From: JAKACA01 sp052143575
GTDB taxonomy: Bacteria; Actinomycetota; Acidimicrobiia; Acidimicrobiales; Bog-793
Assembly: GCA_052143575.1 (NCBI GenBank)
Contig: JBKQSP010000059.1
Location: forward strand, 62,001 to 126,000
DNA: 64,000 nt
Direction of reading: 5' to 3'
The notes under the pieces are model-generated. The model worked only from the letters and a program-made list of their open reading frames with translations. It was not told the DNA's origin and did no database searches. Position 1 is the stretch's first letter, and the number at the start of each line of letters is the position of its first letter. The position numbers and the translations under genes are program-made. This document shows positions 16,833 to 24,714 of the stretch, piece after piece.

Positions 16833-17579
16833 TCACCGTGCGGGTCGCTCGCCGAACAGCGCCGTCCCGATCCGGACCATGGTGGATCCGGCGGCGACAG
16901 CCTGCTCGAGGTCGTGCGACATCCCCATCGAGAGCTCACCGAGCCCGAGGGTTTCGGCAAGCCCGGCGACTGTAGCAAAGGCGTGCGAGGCCGTCGCTTC
17001 CGAGCCCGCCTCGCTGGACAGCGGAGCAACGGTCATGAGCCCGCGCACGACGCAGCCGGCGGCACGGGCCGCCTCGACGACGGTGGCGGCCTCGCCCGGG
17101 GCACATCCCCCGCGGGTGGGCTCGCCGGAGACGTCGATCTCGACAAAGACCTCCCGTGCGCCCGGGTGGCGACCGATGGCGACGGCCTCCTGCGGGCGGG
17201 AGACCGACTGCCAGCAGGAGACGACCGGTGCGAGACGCCCCACCTTGTTTCGCTGCACAGCCCCGAGATAGTGCCAACGGGGCGTCCCAGCCTCTGGCGA
17301 CCCAGCCTCTGGCGACCCAGCCTCCGGCGACCCAGCCTCCGGCGACCCAGCAAGGGATGCAGCCTTGGCGAGGAGCTCGGCCGAGTAGTTCTCGCCGATG
17401 TCAGTCAGCCCGACGGCGAGGGCGGCCCGCACGGCGTCGAGGCCGTGGCCCTTCGTGACGGCCACGACGGTGATGCGTGCCGGATCCCCACCCGCCGCGG
17501 AGATCCTTGCCCGGATGACCTCCAGCCGCTCGGCGACCGCCCGGTGATCGAGGCCGGTTGGCTGGGCTCCCGAAGGCAG
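16833..17579 (-). CDS. yggS: YggS/PROSC-type pyridoxal-phosphate homeostasis protein, apparent CTG start
   Basis: PLP-binding alanine-racemase-fold protein that buffers pyridoxal phosphate. The PLP lysine is in VVAVTKGHG, followed by GLTDIGENY, WHYLGAVQRNK and the C-terminal LSMGMSHDLEQAVAAGSTMVRIGTALFG (phosphate-binding SMGMS and RIGTALFG). The first ATG/GTG/TTG in frame (GTG at 17465) lies inside the first beta strand and would remove the conserved helix RAVAERLEVIRARISAAGG. The upstream frame holds no other standard start. A CTG at 17579, five bases after a GAGG and 14 bases after the ftsZ stop, restores the family N-terminus and gives 248 residues. A four-copy GSPEA insertion lies in the middle. 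Confidence 0.85.
   Translation of the reverse strand: MPSGAQPTGLDHRAVAERLEVIRARISAAGGDPARITVVAVTKGHGLDAVRAALAVGLTDIGENYSAELLAKAASLAGSPEAGSPEAGSPEAGSPEAGTPRWHYLGAVQRNKVGRLAPVVSCWQSVSRPQEAVAIGRHPGAREVFVEIDVSGEPTRGGCAPGEAATVVEAARAAGCVVRGLMTVAPLSSEAGSEATASHAFATVAGLAETLGLGELSMGMSHDLEQAVAAGSTMVRIGTALFGERPAR
17286..17345 (-). repeat. 15-bp tandem repeat, four copies, inside yggS
   Basis: Four adjacent 15-bp units (plus-strand form CCCAGCCTCTGGCGA, with C for T at position 9 in the last two) encode four copies of the pentapeptide GSPEA, with a partial fifth unit after 17345. The array lies between the helix LLAKAASLA and the strand WHYLGAVQ, so it should loop out from the protein surface. Near-identity of the copies indicates recent expansion. 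Confidence 0.95.
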
Positions 17580-17593
17580 GGTCGCCTCGGGGG

Positions 17594-18817
17594 CTACTTC
17601 AGGAACGACGGGACGTCGAAGTCGTCGTCGAGGTCGAGGTCGTCGTCACCGTCGGCAAAGACGTCGCGCTCTGCGGAGAGGTCGTCGCGGGAGGGGAACA
17701 CCTCGGGCAGATCGCCGCGGCTCTCGCTTCGCAGCGGCGGGTCGGAACGGGCGGCGGCGCCATGCGCCGGTTGCCCGCCGCGGGCAGCCGGTTGCGCCCC
17801 TGTGTAACCGGCCGCCACCGTCGTGCGCGGCGTCCCGCGGGTCCCGCGGCGCCCCTCGTCCGGCTCGTCGTAGCGGTCGAAACCAGCGGCGATCACCGTC
17901 ACTCGCACCTGGTCCCCGAGCGTCTCGTCGACGACGTTGCCGAAGATGATGTTCGCATCGGGATGCGCCACGTCGTGGATGATGGCGGCGGCTTCGTTCA
18001 CCTCGAAGAGCGTGAGATCGCTTCCACCGGCGATGTTGAGGAGAATGCCACGAGCCCCCTCGATGGAGGCCTCGAGGAGCGGGCTCGTGATGGCATGACG
18101 GGCGGCGTTGACAGCACGCCCTTCGCCGGAGCCGGTCCCGATCCCCATGATGGCCGACCCGGCGTTCGCCATGACCATCTTGACGTCCGCGAAGTCGGTG
18201 TTGATGAGACCCGGGACGTTGATGAGATCGGTGATGCCCTGCACGCCCTGCAGCAGCACCTCGTCGGCCATCTTGAAGGCGTCCACGATCGAGGTGCGCT
18301 CGTCGGAGATGGCGAGGAGACGCTCGTTCGGGATGACGATGAGTGTGTCGACCTTCTCCTTCAGGCGCTGGATTCCCTGCTCGGCCTGGTTGGAGCGACG
18401 GCGTCCCTCGAAGGCGAAAGGCCTCGTGACGACGCCGATGGTGAGTGCGCCGGCGTTCTTGGCGACCTCGGCGATGATGGGTGCAGCCCCCGTCCCGGTG
18501 CCGCCTCCCTTGCCAGCGGTGATGAACACCATGTCAGCGCCCTTCAGGACCTCCTCGATCTCCTCGAGGTGCTCCTCGGCCGCCTGTCGCCCGACCTCGG
18601 GGTCGCTGCCGGCACCGAGGCCGCGCGTGAGGGTTCGACCGATGTCGAGCTTGATGTCGGCTTCGCTCATCAACAGCGCCTGGGCATCGGTGTTGACGGC
18701 AATGAACTCAGCGCCCTGCAACCCGGCGTCGATCATGCGGTTGACGGCGTTGACACCACCGCCGCCGATCCCGACGACCTTGATGACGGCTATGAAGCTC
18801 TGCCCGGGGCTGCTCAT
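17594..18817 (-). CDS. ftsZ: Cell division GTPase FtsZ
   Basis: Tubulin-like GTPase forming the Z ring. The 407-residue product carries the GTP-binding tubulin signature GKGGGTGTGAAP, the N-terminal KVVGIGGGGVNAVNRMI, and the T7 loop region NVPGLINTDFADVK that completes the active site of the neighbouring subunit. The C-terminal linker (about 325-390) is Arg/Gly- then Asp-rich and ends in DDFDVPSFLK, the conserved peptide that binds SepF and other partners. A ribosome site GGAG precedes the ATG at 18817. It follows ftsQ after a 189-base gap that contains a 24-bp near-palindrome. Confidence 0.97.
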   Translation of the reverse strand: MSSPGQSFIAVIKVVGIGGGGVNAVNRMIDAGLQGAEFIAVNTDAQALLMSEADIKLDIGRTLTRGLGAGSDPEVGRQAAEEHLEEIEEVLKGADMVFITAGKGGGTGTGAAPIIAEVAKNAGALTIGVVTRPFAFEGRRRSNQAEQGIQRLKEKVDTLIVIPNERLLAISDERTSIVDAFKMADEVLLQGVQGITDLINVPGLINTDFADVKMVMANAGSAIMGIGTGSGEGRAVNAARHAITSPLLEASIEGARGILLNIAGGSDLTLFEVNEAAAIIHDVAHPDANIIFGNVVDETLGDQVRVTVIAAGFDRYDEPDEGRRGTRGTPRTTVAAGYTGAQPAARGGQPAHGAAARSDPPLRSESRGDLPEVFPSRDDLSAERDVFADGDDDLDLDDDFDVPSFLK

Positions 18818-18910
18818 GAGCGCTCCGTTCTTTCCTGTGGTCCGGCGGGATAACGCAAACTGCGCGGGCTGGTCCGGGCGAGTTGCCTCACCCGTCCGTC
18901 CCCCAGCGCA

Positions 18911-18934
18911 GTCCGCACAACATGCTGTGTGGAC
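18911..18934. promoter_or_regulatory. 24-bp near-palindrome upstream of ftsZ
   Basis: The sequence GTCCGCACAACATG followed by CTGTGTGGAC reads almost the same on both strands: 20 of 24 positions are symmetric, and the exceptions recur every five bases (positions 5, 10, 15, 20). It lies in the 189-base ftsQ-ftsZ gap, about 95 bases upstream of the ftsZ start. It could be a dimer-binding operator or a hairpin in the ftsQ-ftsZ transcript. No regulator is assigned. Confidence 0.55.
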
Positions 18935-19006
18935 ACCTCGGGGCTGCTACGACGTGCACGACGCAACTCCGGTCCCCCTCCGGCGCTTTGGCCACACAGC
19001 TACGGC

Positions 19007-19852
19007 TCAGCCGCCGACGATACCAGGAACGATAGGGCTAGAGCCCTCCGGAAGCAAGACGGGCGCCGTCGGCACGCGCAGGTCGATGGCCGTGATCCCC
19101 TCGAGGTCGGCGCGGGCGAGCACCGTCGCGAGAGACACGAATTTCTGCGCGAGTGAGGAGGCGTCGCCCACGATGGCCTCCCGGCGGTGGCCGAGAGCCA
19201 GCACAGCGCCGACGGAACCGACGGCGATTTCCCCGATGACGGGCACCATCGACTCCGGCATGGCGGCCGCCACTTCCAGCTGCAGGCGGTCCCGCGTCGG
19301 CAGGGAGCTGCCAGGCCGGCCGGGAGATCCGCTCGCCGCAGCGAGCACCACGAGGGGCAATGACGCCGGACGCGACGGGACGATCTCGAGGACACGGCCG
19401 CTGACGTCGCAGACGGCGTAGCCGGCGCCGCCGCCGAGGGCGACGGCGGCGACCGGGATGCGCTCGGTGACCTGGATGGCGACCGTCGACGGCCAGGCGA
19501 TGTGGACGTCAGCCGTCAGCACCCAGGGGAGGTTCTCGACGCGGGATTCGATCGAGCCGGCGTTGAGGTCGACGAGGGGAGGGTCGCCCTGCAGCCCGGC
19601 GGCGGCGATCACCGTCGAGCTCGGGATGTTGGGCGCACCGATGACGCGCACGTGCCGCGCCCCGAGAAGCGACGAGTGGACGAGGGCGAGACCGCCGGCG
19701 CCGAGCGCCACCACCGTCAGAGCCACCAGGATGCGGCGCCGGCGGCGGCGGCCTCGCTCGCGGGCGATGACGACACGACGGGCATGAATCCTCGGGTCGG
19801 TCACGATCCGCCAACCTGCCCGCAGCCGCCGGGACGGAAGCCCCCTCGCCAC
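19007..19852 (-). CDS. ftsQ: Cell division protein FtsQ
   Basis: Bitopic divisome protein linking early and late division proteins. An Arg-rich cytoplasmic tail (about 1-40) is followed by one membrane helix (ILVALTVVALGAGGLALV, about 41-58) and a POTRA domain (ARHVRVIGAPNIPSSTVIAAAGL; VENLPWVLTADVHIAWPSTVAIQVTERIPVA), then the FtsQ beta domain. The GTG at 19852 gives 281 residues; a GTG further in (VTDPRIHARR) would give about 264. It lies 22 bases after murB in the usual murC-murB-ftsQ-ftsZ order. Confidence 0.92.
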   Translation of the reverse strand: MARGLPSRRLRAGWRIVTDPRIHARRVVIARERGRRRRRRILVALTVVALGAGGLALVHSSLLGARHVRVIGAPNIPSSTVIAAAGLQGDPPLVDLNAGSIESRVENLPWVLTADVHIAWPSTVAIQVTERIPVAAVALGGGAGYAVCDVSGRVLEIVPSRPASLPLVVLAAASGSPGRPGSSLPTRDRLQLEVAAAMPESMVPVIGEIAVGSVGAVLALGHRREAIVGDASSLAQKFVSLATVLARADLEGITAIDLRVPTAPVLLPEGSSPIVPGIVGG

Positions 19853-19874
19853 TCGCTCAGGTCGCAGGACACGT

Positions 19875-20822
19875 CTACGAGCATGACGTATCCGACTGTG
19901 CAGGTGAGGGATCCCATCCCACCATCTTCAGCTCGACCTCGAGATCGACCCCGAGGCGTTCGGAGACGGCGCCCCGCACCGCCTCGACGAGCTGCCTGAC
20001 GTCGTCGGCCGAGCCGGAAGGATCGGCTTGGATGAAGTTGGCGTGCTTCCCCGAGACCGAGGCGCTGCCGATGCGCATCTCCTTCAGGCCGGCGGCGTCG
20101 ATGAGTCGGCCGGCGCTGTCGCCAGGCGGGTTCGTGAACACCGAGCCGGCGTTCTGGCCACCGGGCTGGTTCTCTCGGCGCCATCGCACGATCTCGGCGA
20201 TGCGTACGGCCGACTCCTCGGCGTCGCCTTTCTCGAGCTCGAATCGGGCGGCGACCACGAGCTGGGACGACCGGATCGACGAGTGGCGGTAGCCAAGGTG
20301 GAGCTCAGAGGCGTCGAGCCAGCCACCCTCGCCCGTCGCCAAATCGACGAGCCGGCAGCTCACGAGCCGATCACGCGTCTCGGCGCCATGGCCGCCGGCG
20401 TTCATGCGGACGGCGCCGCCGACTGATCCGGGGATGCCGACCGCCCACTCCATGCCCGTGAGGCCGGCCATGCCCGTTCGCCTCGCCAGCACCGGGTATG
20501 GCGTCGCCGCACCGGCCACGACGTCGCACCCCTCGATCGAGATGGAGGCGAAGGCGTCGCCGAGGTGCACGCACAGGCCGTCCCAGCCGCCGTCGGCGAC
20601 GAGGAGGTTGGAGCCCTTGCCGATCACGAGGACGGGGAGCGACGAGCCGGCCACGGCCCTCAGGAGGCGTTGCAGGTCGCCCTCGCTCGTCGGCTCGCAG
20701 AACAGGCGGGCCGCCCCGCCCACGCGGTAGGTCGTGAGCGGCCCGATGGGCACTTCCCGGCGGGCGAGATCCCCGAGATCGGCGGCCAGCCGCTCGAGCT
20801 CGCTCGAGGGCACGGTTCTCAC
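19875..20822 (-). CDS. murB: UDP-N-acetylenolpyruvoylglucosamine reductase
   Basis: Flavoenzyme that reduces UDP-GlcNAc-enolpyruvate to UDP-MurNAc in the cytoplasm. The 315-residue protein shows the FAD-binding motifs TTYRVGGAARLF and VLVIGKGSNLLVADGGWDG, then GMEWAVGIPGSVGGAVRMNAGGHG, the catalytic serine region NAGSVFTNPPGDSAGRLID, and a C-terminal SGKHANFI. Type II-like MurB by the compact last part. Two adjacent GTG codons occur; the one at 20822 overlaps the murC stop by four bases (GTGA) and is preferred. Confidence 0.95.
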   Translation of the reverse strand: MRTVPSSELERLAADLGDLARREVPIGPLTTYRVGGAARLFCEPTSEGDLQRLLRAVAGSSLPVLVIGKGSNLLVADGGWDGLCVHLGDAFASISIEGCDVVAGAATPYPVLARRTGMAGLTGMEWAVGIPGSVGGAVRMNAGGHGAETRDRLVSCRLVDLATGEGGWLDASELHLGYRHSSIRSSQLVVAARFELEKGDAEESAVRIAEIVRWRRENQPGGQNAGSVFTNPPGDSAGRLIDAAGLKEMRIGSASVSGKHANFIQADPSGSADDVRQLVEAVRGAVSERLGVDLEVELKMVGWDPSPAQSDTSCS

Positions 20823-22237
20823 CACGACTCGTCCGAGAGCAGCTCGTCGGGCAGGGCTGTGAGGTCGCCCGCTTCCAAGGTGATGCAGCAGTCGCCGGCA
20901 CGAAGCGTCCGGCGCAGGGCGGCGAGGAGCTCCTCGTGGGTCGCTGTGTAGGCGACGTTCCCATCCGGATGAGCCGCCAGCACGGCATCGACGATGAGGC
21001 GACCCGTCACCCCAGGCCGAGGCTCCTCCCCGGCGGAGTAGACGTCGGTCACAAACAGCACGTCGCAGTCGACGAAGGCCGAGGCGAAGTCGGCAGCCAG
21101 GGCGGCGATGCGCGAGTAACGATGCGGCTGGAAGACGCACACGACGCGCCCGTACCCGCCGCCGCGTGCCGCCCCGAGCCCGGCTCTCACCTCGGACGGC
21201 AGATGGGCGTAGTCGTCGACGAACGTCACGCCGTTGCGCTCGCCGCGGAACTCGAAACGCCTCGCCACCCCGCCGAATCTCGCCAGGGCACGGCGGGCGT
21301 CGTCCGGCGAGACGCCGATCGTGACGGCGACCGTGATGGCCGCCGTGGCGTTGCGGGCGTTGTAGGCGCCCGGCACGGCAACGTCGAACTCGCCGAGGTC
21401 GGCGGCCGGGGGGCCGGCCGCGGCCGGCTCGGTCGGCACGCTCTCGGCGAGGGAGAACGAGATGCTGCTGCGGCCGCCGTGCAGGCCCCCGATGCGGTAG
21501 CGGGCGCCGGCGCTGCGGCCGAAGGTGACGGCGCCCGCCGGGGCCAGCTCGAGGGCCGTGGCGTCGTCCGCCGACACCACGGTCACCGCAGCCTGCGCCA
21601 TGAACGAGGAGAACGCCTCGCGGAGGGCCTCGAAGGACCCGTAGGTCTCGAGATGGTCGGGCTCGATGCTCGTCACGACGGCCACCTCGGGTGAGAGGCG
21701 GAGAAACGTGCGATCACTCTCGTCTGCCTCCACCACGAGCCATTCGCCGCTGTCCCACACGGCATTCGTCCCGATGTCGTTCAGGTCGCCGCCGATGATG
21801 AAGCTCGGCTTCAGGCCTGCCTCCAGGAGGATGAGCGACAGCATCGAGGCCGTCGTCGTCTTGCCGTGGGTACCTGCTACGGCGATCGTGCGGCGCAGGG
21901 CGGCGATGCCGGCGAGCACGTCGGCCCGCGAGAGGACCGGGATGCCGCGGCGGTGGGCTTCGACGACCTCGACATTGGCGGGGTCGATGGCACTCGACAC
22001 CGTGAGCAGGGCGGCCCCCTCCACGTTCGCCGGATCGTGCCCGACCGTGACGGCGAGGCCGAGGCCTTGCAGCCGCTGGAACATGGCAGATGCCTTCAGG
22101 TCACTGCCCGTGACCTCGTGACCCATGGCCGCCAGCACGGCTGCCACGGCGCTCATGCCGGCACCTCCCACCCCGACGACGTGGATGCGCAGCGGGCGAG
22201 TCAGGTCGATCGGGCCGGCCGGCGCCGCAGCGGTCAT
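20819..22237 (-). CDS. murC: UDP-N-acetylmuramate-L-alanine ligase
   Basis: Cytoplasmic Mur ligase that adds L-alanine to UDP-MurNAc using ATP. It is 472 residues long, with the N-terminal Rossmann motif HVVGVGGAGMSAVA, the ATP P-loop AGTHGKTTTASML, the central VVEADESDRTFL and the C-terminal domain VDDYAHLPSEVRAGL and FQPHRYSR. The ATG at 22237 overlaps the murG stop by four bases; the longer upstream frame is a shadow of murG. Confidence 0.96.
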   Translation of the reverse strand: MTAAAPAGPIDLTRPLRIHVVGVGGAGMSAVAAVLAAMGHEVTGSDLKASAMFQRLQGLGLAVTVGHDPANVEGAALLTVSSAIDPANVEVVEAHRRGIPVLSRADVLAGIAALRRTIAVAGTHGKTTTASMLSLILLEAGLKPSFIIGGDLNDIGTNAVWDSGEWLVVEADESDRTFLRLSPEVAVVTSIEPDHLETYGSFEALREAFSSFMAQAAVTVVSADDATALELAPAGAVTFGRSAGARYRIGGLHGGRSSISFSLAESVPTEPAAAGPPAADLGEFDVAVPGAYNARNATAAITVAVTIGVSPDDARRALARFGGVARRFEFRGERNGVTFVDDYAHLPSEVRAGLGAARGGGYGRVVCVFQPHRYSRIAALAADFASAFVDCDVLFVTDVYSAGEEPRPGVTGRLIVDAVLAAHPDGNVAYTATHEELLAALRRTLRAGDCCITLEAGDLTALPDELLSDESW

Positions 22238-23364
22238 GCCGCTCTCCTCGCCACGCTCTCGGCCAAGGCGGCGATCTGGTCCGCGGCGTCCCGGTGACCG
22301 AGCCGCGAGGCGGCTTCGCCCATGGACTGGCGCAGCCGCTCCTCGGACAGGAGCGGACCGACGACCTCGGCCAGGCGCCCACCCGTGCAGTCCTCGTCGG
22401 CGACGAGGACGGCAGCACCGCCGTCTGCAAGCGCTTGGGCGTTCTTCGTCTGGTGATCGGAGGGTGAGCCGGGGAGGGGAACGAGAACGCTCGGGACGCC
22501 GAGAGCAGCCAGCTCGGCCACGGTGGAGGCTCCGGCCCGCCCCACGACGAGATCGCAGGCCGCCAGCAGCAGCGGCATCCGGTGCTCGAAGCCCGAGAGC
22601 CGGTAGTCGAGGCCTCGGCCGTCGGCGGACAGGCCGGCGCTCGTGGCGGCGGCCTGCACGTCGGCGAGGTTGCGGTCGCCGGCGACATGCCACAGGGCGA
22701 GGTCCGAGCGTTCCCGCCAGGTCTGGCACCAGGACACGACGGCCTCGTTGAGCCGCCTGGCGCCGAGCGAGCCCCCGGTTGCGAGCACGACGAGGCGGCT
22801 GGCGTCGAGACCGAGCTCGGCACAGGCGGCTTTGCGTCCCTCCGGGCTGCGGTCGACGGCGAGCACGCTCGCTCGCACGGGCGGGCCGGTCACGCGTGCG
22901 TTCGGGAGGCCGCTGCCGGCGAAGGCGACGGCGTTGGCGGTGGCGAAGCGACCGATGAGGCGGTTGGCGGCCCCCGGGACGGCGTCGTAGCTGACGACGA
23001 CGACCGGGATCCGCTCGAGGAGAGCAGCAAAGGCGGGCGGGAATCCTGCGTATCCGCCCACCGTGACGACGACCGCCGGCCGGCGCCGCCGGATCTCGCC
23101 GAGCGCCCGCCAACAGGCGGTGGCGATGCCGCGGACGGCCTCGAGGTTCTCAGCCGTGAGGCGGCGCTGAATGCCTCGCCCCGGCAGCAACGTCACCTCG
23201 AAGCCCGCCTCCGGCACGAGCGTCGCCTCCATCCCACGCTCGCTCCCGACGAAGTGCACGCTCGAACGATCGTGTCCCCGCGCCACGAGCGCCTCGGCGA
23301 CGGCGAGGGCCGGCTGCACGTGGCCGCCCGTGCCACCGCCGGCAAGGACGGCGAAGCAGCTCAT
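22234..23364 (-). CDS. murG: Lipid II synthase MurG (undecaprenyl-PP-MurNAc-pentapeptide GlcNAc transferase)
   Basis: Membrane-associated GT28 glycosyltransferase that converts lipid I to lipid II. It is 376 residues, with the N-terminal glycine loop AGGGTGGHVQPALAVAEAL, VTVGGYAGFPPAFAA, and the UDP-GlcNAc site (ATGGSLGARRLNE; VVGRAGASTVAELAALGVPSVLVPLP; DHQTKNAQAL). Coupled to both neighbours by 4-bp overlaps (ftsW upstream, murC downstream). Confidence 0.96.
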   Translation of the reverse strand: MSCFAVLAGGGTGGHVQPALAVAEALVARGHDRSSVHFVGSERGMEATLVPEAGFEVTLLPGRGIQRRLTAENLEAVRGIATACWRALGEIRRRRPAVVVTVGGYAGFPPAFAALLERIPVVVVSYDAVPGAANRLIGRFATANAVAFAGSGLPNARVTGPPVRASVLAVDRSPEGRKAACAELGLDASRLVVLATGGSLGARRLNEAVVSWCQTWRERSDLALWHVAGDRNLADVQAAATSAGLSADGRGLDYRLSGFEHRMPLLLAACDLVVGRAGASTVAELAALGVPSVLVPLPGSPSDHQTKNAQALADGGAAVLVADEDCTGGRLAEVVGPLLSEERLRQSMGEAASRLGHRDAADQIAALAESVARRAA

Positions 23365-24713
23365 GGCGCGAGGGGGCGCTGCCGGCGGGCGATCCCGAGC
23401 AGCAGCCCGGCGCCCACCATCTCAGCCACGAGGGCGGACCCGCCGTAGGAGATGAACGGCAGCGGGATGCCGGTGATGGGGAGGGCGTCGATCACCCCGC
23501 CGACGTTGATGACGGCTTGACAGACGATCCAGCACGTGATGCCGACGGCGACGTAGCGGCTGAAGGGGTCCTGCTCCCGTGCGGCAATCCGGAAGCCCGC
23601 CCAGGCAAAGAGGGCGAAGAGCCCGATGACCGTGACCGAACCGATGAGGCCGAGGTTGCCTCCGATGACGGCGAACACAAAGTCGGTGTGGGCATTCGGC
23701 AAGAAACCCCAGGTCGTGGCGGACCCGCCCACCCCGTTGCCGGCGAGGCCGCCCATGCCGAGCGTCGAAAGCGACTGCACGATCTGGTAGCCCGTCCCGC
23801 TGGCGTGGGCGAAGGGGTTGAGGAACGAGAGGAAGCGGTCTCGCCGGTAGGCGGCGTGCAGGGCGTAGTAGCCACCGGGCAGGGCGAGGAAGGCCGCCGT
23901 CCCGCCGAGCATGCGGGCCGGGATGCCGGCAGAGAACATCATCACGAACGTGATGCAGGTGATCACGATCGTCGTGCCGAGATCCGGCTGAGCCAGGATG
24001 AGGCCGGCGGCGAGACCTAAGACGATGAGGAGCGGGCGGATGACGGCGGCCCAGTGGTCGGGTCGGTGAGCGCGCCGGGCGAGGAGGTCGGCGGCGAAGA
24101 CCACGATCGAGATCTTCATGAGCTCGGACGGCTGCAGCTGGATGGAGCCGACGCCGATCCAACGGCTGGAGCCCCCGGCGTAATGGCCGACGCCCGGTGC
24201 GAAGACGACGACGAGCAGACCCATGACGCCAAAGGGGAGGAGGAACCGGAGGCGGCGCAGGCGGGTCATGGGCATCCACCAGTAAGCGAGCGCCCCCGCC
24301 ACCACGGCTGCCAGCAGGAAGATGCACTGTTTCTCGAACAGCGACCAGGCAGGAGCGCCGCCCAGCACCGAGAGGACGGAGGAGGCCGACAGCACCATGG
24401 GGAGACCGATCAAGCTGAGGCCGACGACCGACAGGAAGAGCATTCGGTACTCGAGCGAGGTGTGGGGCGTCGTGGCGCTCTTCGGCTTCTTCGCCTTCGT
24501 CGCCGCCGTCGCCGTCGCTTGGCTCGTCTTGCCCGGCGCCCGAGCGACGCGCTCGGCGGCGCCTCGCCCGCTTGCGGCCGGAACTGCCTGCAGTCCCGCT
24601 CGAGCCGCTGGCTTCATCTGAGTCCGTGCCGCACCGGCGCCCCTTGACGAAACGCCGCGGGCGCCGTCCCGCCGGCGAGGCGACGGCGGCCGCGCGGTCG
24701 TCACGGCACCCAC
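23361..24713 (-). CDS. ftsW: SEDS-family peptidoglycan polymerase FtsW
   Basis: Septal peptidoglycan glycosyltransferase working with the class B PBP FtsI. About ten hydrophobic segments follow a basic, low-complexity cytoplasmic tail of about 85 residues (Ala/Lys/Arg/Pro-rich). SEDS landmarks are present: GSSRWIGVGSIQLQPSELMKISIVVF, QPDLGTTIVI, GMGGLAGNGVGGSA and the terminal GIPLPFISYGGSALVAEM. Start at 24713, one base after the mraY stop; a later ATG (MKPAARAGL) would trim 32 residues of the tail. It sits directly after mraY because murD is missing. Confidence 0.94.
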   Translation of the reverse strand: MGAVTTARPPSPRRRDGARGVSSRGAGAARTQMKPAARAGLQAVPAASGRGAAERVARAPGKTSQATATAATKAKKPKSATTPHTSLEYRMLFLSVVGLSLIGLPMVLSASSVLSVLGGAPAWSLFEKQCIFLLAAVVAGALAYWWMPMTRLRRLRFLLPFGVMGLLVVVFAPGVGHYAGGSSRWIGVGSIQLQPSELMKISIVVFAADLLARRAHRPDHWAAVIRPLLIVLGLAAGLILAQPDLGTTIVITCITFVMMFSAGIPARMLGGTAAFLALPGGYYALHAAYRRDRFLSFLNPFAHASGTGYQIVQSLSTLGMGGLAGNGVGGSATTWGFLPNAHTDFVFAVIGGNLGLIGSVTVIGLFALFAWAGFRIAAREQDPFSRYVAVGITCWIVCQAVINVGGVIDALPITGIPLPFISYGGSALVAEMVGAGLLLGIARRQRPLAP

Positions 24714-24714
24714 G

